A DNA stretch of 64,000 nt, taken from assembly GCF_014648515.1 (NCBI RefSeq), contig NZ_BMRG01000004.1:564307-628306 (forward strand), read 5' to 3'. The position numbers were made by a program, and so were the translations under genes. Below, in pieces: positions 19,561-27,596 of the stretch; within the stretch, counting starts at the first letter, position 1, and every line of letters starts with the position of its first letter. Origin of the DNA: Saccharothrix coeruleofusca (GTDB lineage Bacteria; Actinomycetota; Actinomycetes; Mycobacteriales; Pseudonocardiaceae). The notes under the pieces were generated by a model. It ran no database searches and was not told the origin of the DNA. It was given only the letters and a program-made list of their open reading frames with translations.

Positions 19561-20526
19561 TCAGGCGCTGCGCGCCTCGCGCTCGCGGCCGCGGAAGGCG
19601 GCGCGGTAGGCGCCGGGACTGGTGCCGACGACCCGCTTGAACCGGTCGCGGAAAGCGGTGGGCGAGCCGAAGCCCACCCGGCTCGCGATCCGGTCCACCG
19701 GCTGGCTGGTGGCCTCCAGCAGGTGCTGCGCCCGGCGGATGCGGGTGCGCAGCAGCCACTGCAGCGGCGTGGTGCCGGTCTGCTCGCGGAAGCGGCGGTT
19801 GAGGGTGCGGGTGCTCATGCCCGCGCGCGCGGCGATGTCCTCCAGCACGAGGTCCTCCGCGCAGTTGTCCTCCATCCAGCGCAGCACCGGCTCCAGCGCC
19901 GAGCCGCGCGGCGTGGGCGGCTGGTCGTGGACGACGAACTGCGCCTGCCCGCCCTCCCGCTCCAGGGGCATGACCGACAGGCGCGCGGCGTCCGCGGCGA
20001 CCGCGGAGCCGTGGTCGCCCCGGATCAGGTGCAGGCACAGGTCCAGCCCCGCCGCGGCGCCCGCCGAGGTGAGGAACTGGCCGTTGTCGACGTAGAGCAC
20101 GTCCGGGTCCACCTCCACCGCGGGGTAGCGCTGGGCGAACGCGGCCGCGGCCAGCCAGTGGGTGGTGGCGCGCAGGCCGTCGAGCAGGCCGGTGGCGGCC
20201 AGGACGAACGCGCCCGAGCAGATCGAGGCGATGCGGGTGCCCCGCGCCGCGGCCTGGCGCAGCGCGTCGACGACCTCGTCCGGAACCGGGGCGGTGACGT
20301 CGGAGCAGCCGGGCAGGATGATCGTGTCCGCGTCGGCCAGCGCCTCCAGACCCCACCGCGCCTGCAGCACGAACTGGCCCGCGTCGACGGTGCGGGTGGC
20401 GGCGCAGACCCGCAGGCGGTAGGCGGGGCGGCCGTCGGGCAACCTGGCGCGCGTGAACACCTCGATGGGAGTGGACAGGTCGAAGGGGATGACCCCGTCC
20501 AGGGCCAGGACCGCCACGGTGTGCAT
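19561..20526 (-). CDS. GlxA-family transcriptional regulator (DJ-1/PfpI + AraC HTH)
   Basis: 321-aa regulator. The N-terminal half is a class I glutamine-amidotransferase/DJ-1-like domain (VAVLALDGVIPFDLSTPIEV; IASICSGAFVLAATGLL with the nucleophile-elbow cysteine; ATTHW). The C-terminal half is an AraC double HTH (LEDIAARAGMSTRTLNRRF, DRIASRVGFGSPTAFRDRF). Such proteins regulate amino-acid, aldehyde or detoxification genes. ATG 20526 gives the family's usual start; no Shine-Dalgarno is evident, so translation may be leaderless. The divergent neighbours are two small membrane-protein genes, a plausible target. Confidence 0.9.
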   Translation of the reverse strand: MHTVAVLALDGVIPFDLSTPIEVFTRARLPDGRPAYRLRVCAATRTVDAGQFVLQARWGLEALADADTIILPGCSDVTAPVPDEVVDALRQAAARGTRIASICSGAFVLAATGLLDGLRATTHWLAAAAFAQRYPAVEVDPDVLYVDNGQFLTSAGAAAGLDLCLHLIRGDHGSAVAADAARLSVMPLEREGGQAQFVVHDQPPTPRGSALEPVLRWMEDNCAEDLVLEDIAARAGMSTRTLNRRFREQTGTTPLQWLLRTRIRRAQHLLEATSQPVDRIASRVGFGSPTAFRDRFKRVVGTSPGAYRAAFRGREREARSA

Positions 20527-20679
20527 GGCTACACGGTAGGGGTGCGCCCGATTCCGGCCAAGGGCAGTGAGCGGGTTCTGGCTTTCCGCCACCCTGGTGG
20601 GGGCACTGGCGAGAATCAAGCGAAACATGGCAGTTCTGCCAATACCTGTGGGGTCTCGACGTGGCTAGCCTCCCGGTCC

Positions 20680-21144
20680 GTGACGAAGTTCCTGCTCTCG
20701 GTGCACGTGCTGGCCGCCATCCTCGCCATCGGACCGGTCGCGGTGGCGGCCAGCATGTTCCCCGCCCACGCCCGCCGCGTCCTGGCCTCCGACGGGTCGC
20801 GCGACCTGACCTCACTGCGCGTGCTGCACCGCATCTGCCGGGTCTACGCCGTGCTCGGCATCGTCGTCCCGGTGTTCGGGTTCGCCACCGCCAGCAGCCT
20901 GGGCGTGCTGGGCGACGCCTGGCTGATCGTGTCGATCGGGCTGACCGCCATCGCCGCGGGCGTGCTGGCGCTGCTGGTGCTGCCGCGCCAGGAAGCGGTG
21001 CTGGCCGACCTCGACGCCGCGGACGCCGAGCCCGACCCGCGGACACCCGCGCGGCTGGCCATGCACACCGGGGTGTTCAACCTGCTGTGGGCCGTGGTGA
21101 CCGTGCTGATGATCGTCCGCCCCGGCTCCACGACGGGGGTGTGA
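20680..21144 (+). CDS. DUF2269-like integral membrane protein
   Basis: 154-aa hydrophobic protein with four predicted helices (FLLSVHVLAAILAIGPVAVA, YAVLGIVVPVFGFATA, WLIVSIGLTAIAAGVLALL, VFNLLWAVVTVLMIV). The early H-x-L-A-A-x-x-x-x-G-P motif and overall length fit predicted membrane proteins of the DUF2269 type. GTG 20680 has no obvious ribosome site. Its stop overlaps the next gene's start by four bases (GTGA), so the two are co-translated. Function unknown. Confidence 0.65.
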   Translation: MTKFLLSVHVLAAILAIGPVAVAASMFPAHARRVLASDGSRDLTSLRVLHRICRVYAVLGIVVPVFGFATASSLGVLGDAWLIVSIGLTAIAAGVLALLVLPRQEAVLADLDAADAEPDPRTPARLAMHTGVFNLLWAVVTVLMIVRPGSTTGV

Positions 21145-21407
21145 CGGTGAAGTCGCTGCGGATCGCGGCGGCCGTGGAACTGGCGTCCCTGGTCGTCCTG
21201 CTGGCCAACCTCGCCACGGTGCACTGGCCACCGCTGTCCTCCCTGATCGGACCGACGCACGGGTGCGCGTACCTGTTCGTCGTCCTCGCCACCCTGCGCC
21301 ACAGCGGCGCGACGACGCCGATCAAGCTCACCGCGCTGGCCCCCGGCATCGGCGGGCTGCTAGTCCTGCGCCAACTCACCCGGCGGCAACTGTCCACAGC
21401 GGACTGA
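21141..21407 (+). CDS. DUF3817-like small membrane protein
   Basis: 88-aa protein with two to three membrane helices. RIAAAVELASLVVLLANLAT followed by IGPTHGCAYLFVVLATL matches the pattern of the DUF3817 family (helix, G-P-x-H-G, helix). GTG 21141 overlaps the previous stop as GTGA; GTG 21147 is an in-frame alternative two codons on. Likely part of a two-gene membrane unit with the preceding DUF2269-like protein. Confidence 0.7.
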   Translation: MTVKSLRIAAAVELASLVVLLANLATVHWPPLSSLIGPTHGCAYLFVVLATLRHSGATTPIKLTALAPGIGGLLVLRQLTRRQLSTAD

Positions 21408-21415
21408 CCCCGGTG

Positions 21416-23041
<1,626 letters not shown>

Positions 23042-23068
23042 GGGAAGTCCTCGGGACGTGATGAGCGG

Positions 23069-23118
23069 GGACGGCGAACCCGGCGCACGGCGGAGCGGCG
23101 CCGAAGGGGTTGTCGTCC
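23069..23118 (-). terminator. Attenuator-like hairpin between leader peptide and ABC-F gene
   Basis: In RNA sense the stem has three blocks: GGACG/CGTCC, AACCC/GGGTT and GGCGC/GCGCC, with small bulges and a 10-base loop. It begins at the base after the leader peptide's stop codon and ends 17 bases before the ABC-F ribosome-binding site. The geometry fits an attenuator whose folding depends on ribosome position on the leader ORF (inference). Confidence 0.6.
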
Positions 23119-23145
23119 TCAGAGGTAGAACAGCTGCTGCATCAC
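23119..23145 (-). CDS. Leader peptide (uORF) of the ABC-F gene, VMQQLFYL
   Basis: Tiny ORF on the transcript of the ABC-F gene: GTG ATG CAG CAG CTG TTC TAC CTC TGA, giving VMQQLFYL or MQQLFYL. A -10 element TAGCCT ends six bases before the GTG, so the message probably starts at or next to the GTG and the peptide is translated leaderlessly. Short hydrophobic leaders that stall drug-bound ribosomes are the known control mode for many antibiotic-resistance genes. The stop abuts the attenuator stem. That it is translated is inference. Confidence 0.6.
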   Translation of the reverse strand: MMQQLFYL

Positions 23146-23151
23146 GCGCCC

Positions 23152-23157
23152 AGGCTA
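23152..23157 (-). promoter_or_regulatory. -10 element (TAGCCT) of leaderless ABC-F transcript
   Basis: Matches TANNNT and ends six bases before the leader-peptide GTG. No good -35 hexamer is seen 17 bases upstream, but an A+T-rich patch (GGTTAATCGATC) lies just beyond, a layout reminiscent of promoters activated by WhiB7/WblC-type AT-hook activators of resistance genes. That last point is speculative. Confidence 0.4.
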
Positions 23158-23229
23158 ACCGGCGGGGCGGGCGGACGCGATCGATTAACCGCCGCGACAC
23201 CGCCGTCGGTCCTTCGAGGTCCCACCCCT

Positions 23230-23597
23230 CGCGGCGACCCCGCGGACAGCCTCGGCACCGCGCCGAGGTGGCGCATCGCCGCCACGGCTGTCGCGTCGGG
23301 CACCGGGATCACCAGGTCCACCACCGAGGCGTCGAACGCGGGCTCCCCCCTCGGCCTGCCGATCCCCTCGATCCGCGGCGGTCCGGCTCGGCACCACTGC
23401 GGTGAAGGACAGCCCCAGCAGCCGCGCGAAGTGCGCCTCGGCGACGGCCATGTTGCCGCTGGCCGCGTCGACCAGCGGAATGCCCTCGCCGATCAGGCCT
23501 CGCGACAGGGCGTCGAGGAGCGGCGCAGCGGGGTGGCCGCCTCGGCTGCCCGGTCCGCCTCCAGCAGCGCGATCGCCTCGCGGACCCACACGTCCAC
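23230..23597 (-). pseudogene. Remnant of a PLP-dependent cysteine synthase/desulfhydrase (Cds1-like)
   Basis: Three pieces of one protein family lie in order but in different frames. Piece 1 starts at GTG 23597 after GGGGGAG and encodes REAIALLEADRAAEAATP before a stop at 23493-23495. Piece 2 encodes [17 protein letters not shown] and [18 protein letters not shown], matching the helix, PLP-phosphate Ser-Gly-Asn loop and following strand of such enzymes. Piece 3 encodes [19 protein letters not shown], a late-domain motif. The lysine-bearing segment (normally K-D-E-S/T ... GSLKHRLA) between pieces 1 and 2 is gone, as are long internal parts. A living homologue would be roughly 350-370 aa. It is therefore a decayed gene, not functional. 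Confidence 0.65.
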
Positions 23598-23645
23598 GTC
23601 TCCCCCTGTCCGGTCGCGGTGATCGCGCCCTTGGCGGCGCTGGGG

Positions 23646-24005
23646 TCAGGACCGCGCGAAGCGCTCCCAGGCCGATTGCCGGGTCGTGCCCAGCGCCTCA
23701 CCGATCCGGGTCCACGTCACGCCGCGCCCGCACAGCTCGGCGACCCGCTCGCGCAGCCCGTTCTCGACCCGCTCGGCGGTGGCGGCGATGCGCGGCAGGT
23801 GGTCCAGCAGCTCGTCGTCGGTCATGCCCGCCCACTCCGGCACGGTCGCCGCGTCGCCCGAGCCCAGGTCCTCGGCCAGCGCCTGGTCGCACAGCGCCAC
23901 GCAGCCGTCGCAGATGTACACGCCCGGTCCGGCGATGATCCGCCGCACCTCCGCGGCCCGCTTGCCGCAGAAGGAGCACCCCAGCGGGGACACCGCGTTC
24001 GCCAT
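23646..24005 (-). CDS. ClpX C4-type zinc-finger + HTH protein
   Basis: 119-aa cytosolic protein. The N-terminal ClpX-type zinc-binding domain ([19 protein letters not shown], then [10 protein letters not shown]) has all four cysteines; a helical middle leads to a C-terminal HTH-like end ([22 protein letters not shown]). It lacks any AAA+ ATPase domain, so it is not ClpX itself; the architecture suggests a small DNA-binding or adaptor protein. ATG 24005 follows GGGGGTGGG. A TGTCAGG inverted repeat 18 bases upstream could be its own operator. Confidence 0.8.
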   Translation of the reverse strand: MANAVSPLGCSFCGKRAAEVRRIIAGPGVYICDGCVALCDQALAEDLGSGDAATVPEWAGMTDDELLDHLPRIAATAERVENGLRERVAELCGRGVTWTRIGEALGTTRQSAWERFARS

Positions 24006-24022
24006 CGCACCCACCCCCAGCT

Positions 24023-24041
24023 TGTCAGGGTTTTCCTGACA
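24023..24041. promoter_or_regulatory. TGTCAGG inverted repeat, 5-base spacer
   Basis: TGTCAGG (24023-24029), spacer GTTTT, CCTGACA (24035-24041), upstream of the ClpX-zinc-finger gene and within the divergent region shared with the membrane-protein/GntR operon. The symmetry and A+T-rich centre suggest a dimeric regulator site; autoregulation by the HTH-containing neighbour is the simplest idea. Confidence 0.5.
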
Positions 24042-24085
24042 TATTGGGGACGGTAGCGGGTGCGGCATCACCCGACAAGCACTTG

Positions 24086-24121
24086 CCGAAGCTTGTACCG
24101 TGGACTTGGTACAAGCTTCGG
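24086..24121. promoter_or_regulatory. 14-base perfect inverted repeat reaching into the ribosome-binding site
   Basis: Arms CCGAAGCTTGTACC (24086-24099) and GGTACAAGCTTCGG (24108-24121) with an 8-base spacer; the right arm runs into the GGGAGG ribosome site of the membrane-protein gene at 24131. GntR regulators of the small YtrA type bind such TTGTAC-like dyads ahead of their own operons, and this operon ends with a YtrA-type gene, so autorepression is likely. As RNA, the stem could also mask the ribosome site. Confidence 0.6.
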
Positions 24122-24130
24122 GAGGTGGCT

Positions 24131-24844
24131 GTGCGCCCGGACAACCTGCTGCTCCCCGGCTTCGCGCTGGGTCTGTTCGGCCTGGCCTTGCTGGTCGCGC
24201 TGTGGCCGGGCCCGCGTCAGGGGACACGCCTGCTGCGTCGGTGGGGTGTTGCCCGACCGGACGAGCCGGATGTCGCCGAAGCCGTGCGGTACCTGCGCCG
24301 ACGACGCTTCTGGTACCCGTGGCTGTTCATGTTCCTGCCCCCGGTCGCCGACGCCGCCCGGCTCACCGAGAGCAGCTCCACCGGGACGTGGACGATCGTG
24401 GTCACCGTCCTGCTGGGCAGCCTCCTGGCGGAAGTGCTGGCACAGCGCCCGAGCGGGCGGGGGCGGCGCACCGCAGTGCTGGCCGAGCGGCGCGTGACCG
24501 ACTTCGCGCCCCGGTGGGCAGTGGCGCTGTACTGGTTGGCCGCGGCGGGCGGCGTGGCGCAGCTGGCCTGGACGGGACAGTGGGTGCGGTTGGCGACGCT
24601 GGCCGGGGTCGTCCTCGTCACGTGGTCGACGGTGCTGCTGGCGGTGCGCAGACCCCCCTCTGGCAGCGCCGAGGTGGACAACGCGCTGCGCACCCGCAGC
24701 GCACGCGTGTCCACCGGGTTGGGCATCGCGGCGTCGGCTGTGCTGGCCGCACCGAACACCGGGTGGATCACGTGGCTGGCGGGCGCGATCGCCTGCGTCT
24801 GGATCGCCAATCCCGGCCCCACCACGAGGGCCGTCTCCGCGTGA
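24131..24844 (+). CDS. Integral membrane protein of unknown function (GntR operon)
   Basis: 237-aa protein with about five to six membrane segments ([88 protein letters not shown]). I do not recognise a family. GTG 24131 follows GGAGG at 24121-24125. Its stop overlaps the GntR gene's start by four bases, giving translational coupling. YtrA-type GntR regulators often sit with membrane or ABC-type transport genes that respond to cell-envelope stress, which would suit this pair (inference). Confidence 0.65.
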   Translation: MRPDNLLLPGFALGLFGLALLVALWPGPRQGTRLLRRWGVARPDEPDVAEAVRYLRRRRFWYPWLFMFLPPVADAARLTESSSTGTWTIVVTVLLGSLLAEVLAQRPSGRGRRTAVLAERRVTDFAPRWAVALYWLAAAGGVAQLAWTGQWVRLATLAGVVLVTWSTVLLAVRRPPSGSAEVDNALRTRSARVSTGLGIAASAVLAAPNTGWITWLAGAIACVWIANPGPTTRAVSA

Positions 24845-25215
24845 CACCGCCGAGGATCACCGTCGACCCGGACAGCGGGCTGGCGCCGTGGCGGCAGGTG
24901 CACGACCAGATCACCCGCGCGATCACCGCGGGCGCCCTGTCCCCCGGCACCCGGCTGCCACCCATCCGCCAACTGGCCCGTGACCTCGGGCTCGCCCCCG
25001 GCACCGTCGCGCGGGTGTACCGGCTGCTGGAGTCCGAGGGGCGGGTGACCACGGCGGGGACCAGGGGCACGGTCGTCTCCGACGCGGTGGTCCCGGCGGA
25101 CCGCGGCGTCCTGCTGCGGGAGGCGGCCGACCGGTTCGCCCGCGCGGCCCGCGACCTGGGCGCGAGCGACGAGGAGGCGTTGGCCGCGGTGCGCGCCGCT
25201 TGGCCGACCTCCTGA
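24841..25215 (+). CDS. GntR-family regulator, YtrA subfamily
   Basis: 124-aa short GntR protein: winged HTH at the N-terminus (APWRQVHDQITRAITAGALS, LPPIRQLARDLGLAPGTVAR, YRLLESEGRVTTAGTRGTVV) followed by only a two-helix tail, which is the YtrA layout without a ligand domain. GTG 24841 overlaps the upstream stop as GTGA. It probably represses its own operon via the inverted repeat at 24086-24121. The next gene (TetR) is convergent and its stop begins one base after this one. Confidence 0.88.
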   Translation: MTPPRITVDPDSGLAPWRQVHDQITRAITAGALSPGTRLPPIRQLARDLGLAPGTVARVYRLLESEGRVTTAGTRGTVVSDAVVPADRGVLLREAADRFARAARDLGASDEEALAAVRAAWPTS

Positions 25216-25908
25216 TCAGCCCAGCTTCCGCAGCAGCTCCAGGAAGATCCCCAGCTCACCCGGTGTCAGCGGGACCTCGCCCTGGCGGGCCACCAGCGTG
25301 GCCAGCAGCGTGCGAGCCTGCTCACCCAGCGGGTCGCCCGCAGCGGGCTCCTGGGTGGTGACCGCGGCGAACACCGCGTCGCGCGTGCGATCCGACAGCC
25401 CCTCGTTGCCCGGCGCCCCCGGATCGGAGATCAACAGCGAGGTCGTGCCGACGGCGGCGGCGTGGATGGTCCGCGCGGCCTGCTCCGGCAGCACGCGCAG
25501 GCGCCCCTGCTCCGCCAGTCGCGCCAGGATCGCCTGCAGGATCTCGTCGCCCTCCTTGGCCGCGGGGTGCCGCGTGGTGCGGCCGGCGCCGAACATCAGA
25601 CCGTAGAACGCCGGGTGGGCGAGGCCGAACTCCACGTGGTTCTGCCAGCCGCGCCGCAGGTCCTCCATCGGGTCCTCGGACGGCCCGTGGCTGCGCTTGT
25701 TCGCCAGGTAGCGGTCGAACCCCTCGGTCGCCACCGCCTCGAACAGCCCCTTCTTGTCGCCGAAGTGGTGGTAGACGGTCGGCGCGGTGACCTCCGCGGC
25801 CTGGCACACGTCGCGGATGGAGACCACCTCGGCCCCCAGGCGTTCCAACAGCTCGGCGGTGACGTCGAGGATCAGCTGCCGCGTCGACCTGCGGTTCGTG
25901 GAGCTCAT
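25216..25908 (-). CDS. TetR-family regulator
   Basis: 230-aa repressor: N-terminal TetR HTH (LILDVTAELLERLGAEVVSI, VCQAAEVTAPTVYHHFGDK) and a helical ligand domain. It is divergent from, and 105 bases away from, the aldehyde oxidoreductase operon, its likely target. A -10 TATAGC lies eight bases before ATG 25908 and there is no Shine-Dalgarno, so translation is probably leaderless or nearly so. Confidence 0.9.
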   Translation of the reverse strand: MSSTNRRSTRQLILDVTAELLERLGAEVVSIRDVCQAAEVTAPTVYHHFGDKKGLFEAVATEGFDRYLANKRSHGPSEDPMEDLRRGWQNHVEFGLAHPAFYGLMFGAGRTTRHPAAKEGDEILQAILARLAEQGRLRVLPEQAARTIHAAAVGTTSLLISDPGAPGNEGLSDRTRDAVFAAVTTQEPAAGDPLGEQARTLLATLVARQGEVPLTPGELGIFLELLRKLG

Positions 25909-26013
25909 GTAACAAGGCTATAAGACGGACCTTGCACTCACTACAGTGGCGTTATATACATGAATCGTTAAGCCAGCGGGTCTAACAACGTTACAGTCGA
26001 ATCGGAGCGACCG

Positions 26014-26616
26014 GTGACTGACGATCCCCACCCCACCCGGCGGGCCCACAAGCGCCGGACCGTGCTCAAGGGCAGCGCCGTGGCGGCAGGAGCCGCGGCG
26101 GTGCCACCACTGGCCGCGACCGCCTCGGCCGAGGCCGCGATTGCCTCCACTGTGGACATCACGCTGTCGGTCAACGGCCGGGACCACGACATCTCCCTGG
26201 AGCCGCGGGTCACCCTGCTCGACGCCCTGCGCGACCGGCTCGGGCTGACCGGCGCCAAGAAGGGCTGCGACCGCGGCGAGTGCGGCGCGTGCACGGTGCT
26301 GGTCGACGGTGAGCGCATCAAGTCCTGCACGACCCTCGCGGTGATGCGGCAGGGCAGCCGGATCACCACCGTGGAAGGCTTGGCCGACGGCGACCGGCTG
26401 CACCCGGTCCAGCAAGCCTTCATCCGCCACGACGCCTTCCAGTGCGGCGGCTGCACCTCCGGGCAGATCATGTCCGCGGTGGCCTGCATCCAGGAGGGGC
26501 ACGCGGGTTCCGAAGCCGAGATCCGCGACTGGATGAGCGGCAACCTGTGCCGCTGCGCCTGCTACCAGAACATCGTCGCCGCGGTCGGCGACGCGGCGCG
26601 GGAGATGCGCCGATGA
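26014..26616 (+). CDS. paoA: Aldehyde oxidoreductase, [2Fe-2S] subunit with Tat signal (PaoA/YagT-like)
   Basis: 200-aa small subunit of a molybdenum hydroxylase. The Tat signal (RRTVLKGSAVAAG, about residues 14-27) means the folded heterotrimer is exported. The plant-type cluster is bound by GCDRGECGACTVL ... KSC and the second cluster by CGGCTSGQ ... NLCRCACYQNI; the usual C-R-C-G reads C-R-C-A here, with an extra Cys after it. It passes electrons from the molybdenum site to FAD. GTG 26014 follows CGGAG. Its stop overlaps the next start as ATGA. Confidence 0.9.
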   Translation: MTDDPHPTRRAHKRRTVLKGSAVAAGAAAVPPLAATASAEAAIASTVDITLSVNGRDHDISLEPRVTLLDALRDRLGLTGAKKGCDRGECGACTVLVDGERIKSCTTLAVMRQGSRITTVEGLADGDRLHPVQQAFIRHDAFQCGGCTSGQIMSAVACIQEGHAGSEAEIRDWMSGNLCRCACYQNIVAAVGDAAREMRR

Positions 26617-27596
26617 GGGCCTTCGGCTACACCGTCGCGAAGGACCCCGCCGACGCGGTCCGGCTGGTCACCACCACGCCGGGAGCCACCTTCATCGCGG
26701 GCGGGACCGACCTGCTCAACCTGATGAAGGACGGCGCCCAGGCGCACGACCACCTGGTGGACCTCAACCGGCTGGACATGGCCGAGGTGCGGGCGCAGGG
26801 CGCGGGCGTGCGCATCGGCGCGCTGGCCAGGATGCGGCACGTCGCCGAGCACCGCCGGGTCCGCGAGGGCTTCCCCGTGCTGGCGCAGGCGCTGCTGGCC
26901 TCGGCGTCGCCGCAGCTGCGCAACATGGCCGCGATCGGCGGGAACCTGCTGCAGCGCACCCGGTGCGGCTACTTCCGCGACAGCGGTTCGGCGTGCAACA
27001 AGCGGGAGCCCGGCAGCGGGTGCCCGGCGCTGGAGGGCTACAGCCGGGGCCACGCCATCCTCGGCGGCAGCGACCACTGCATCGCCACCCACCCCTCCGA
27101 CCTCGCCGTGGCGCTGCTGGCCCTGGACGCCTCCGTGCACGTGCTCGGCCCGGACGGCGCGCGGCGCATCCCGATCGCCGACTTCCACCTGCTGCCGGGC
27201 AGCACCCCGGAGCGGGAGAACGCGCTGCGCCGGGGCGAGCTGATCACGCACGTCGAGGTGCCGGACAGCCACGCCGCCGCGCACTCGCGCTACCTGAAGC
27301 TGCGCGACCGGGCCACCTTCGAGTTCGCGGTGGTGTCCGTGGCGGCGGCGCTGGAGCTGCGCGGCGGCGTGGTGCGCGACGTGCGGTTGGCCTTCGGCGG
27401 CGTCGCCACCAAGCCGTGGCGCTCCGCCGAGGCCGAAGCGGCCCTGCGCGGCAAACCGCTGACCGCCGCCAACGTGGCCGAGGCGGGTCGGGCGCTGGTG
27501 CGCGGAGCCGCTCCCCGGCCCGACAACGCGTTCAAGGTGGAACTGGTCCAGCGCGCCATGGCCGGCGTGCTCGCCGAGCTGGGAGGCCCGCGATGA
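26613..27596 (+). CDS. paoB: Aldehyde oxidoreductase, FAD-binding subunit (PaoB/YagS-like)
   Basis: 327-aa middle subunit. FAD-binding motif FIAGGTDLLNLMK (about residues 28-40) and ASPQLRNMAAIGGNLLQRTRC. The cysteine-rich insert CGYFRDSGSACNKREPGSGC marks the PaoB-type variant, which carries an extra [4Fe-4S] cluster next to FAD. It transfers electrons to the final acceptor. The ATG overlaps the stop of paoA and its own stop overlaps the paoC start, so all three are translationally coupled at equal ratio. Confidence 0.9.
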   Translation: MRAFGYTVAKDPADAVRLVTTTPGATFIAGGTDLLNLMKDGAQAHDHLVDLNRLDMAEVRAQGAGVRIGALARMRHVAEHRRVREGFPVLAQALLASASPQLRNMAAIGGNLLQRTRCGYFRDSGSACNKREPGSGCPALEGYSRGHAILGGSDHCIATHPSDLAVALLALDASVHVLGPDGARRIPIADFHLLPGSTPERENALRRGELITHVEVPDSHAAAHSRYLKLRDRATFEFAVVSVAAALELRGGVVRDVRLAFGGVATKPWRSAEAEAALRGKPLTAANVAEAGRALVRGAAPRPDNAFKVELVQRAMAGVLAELGGPR

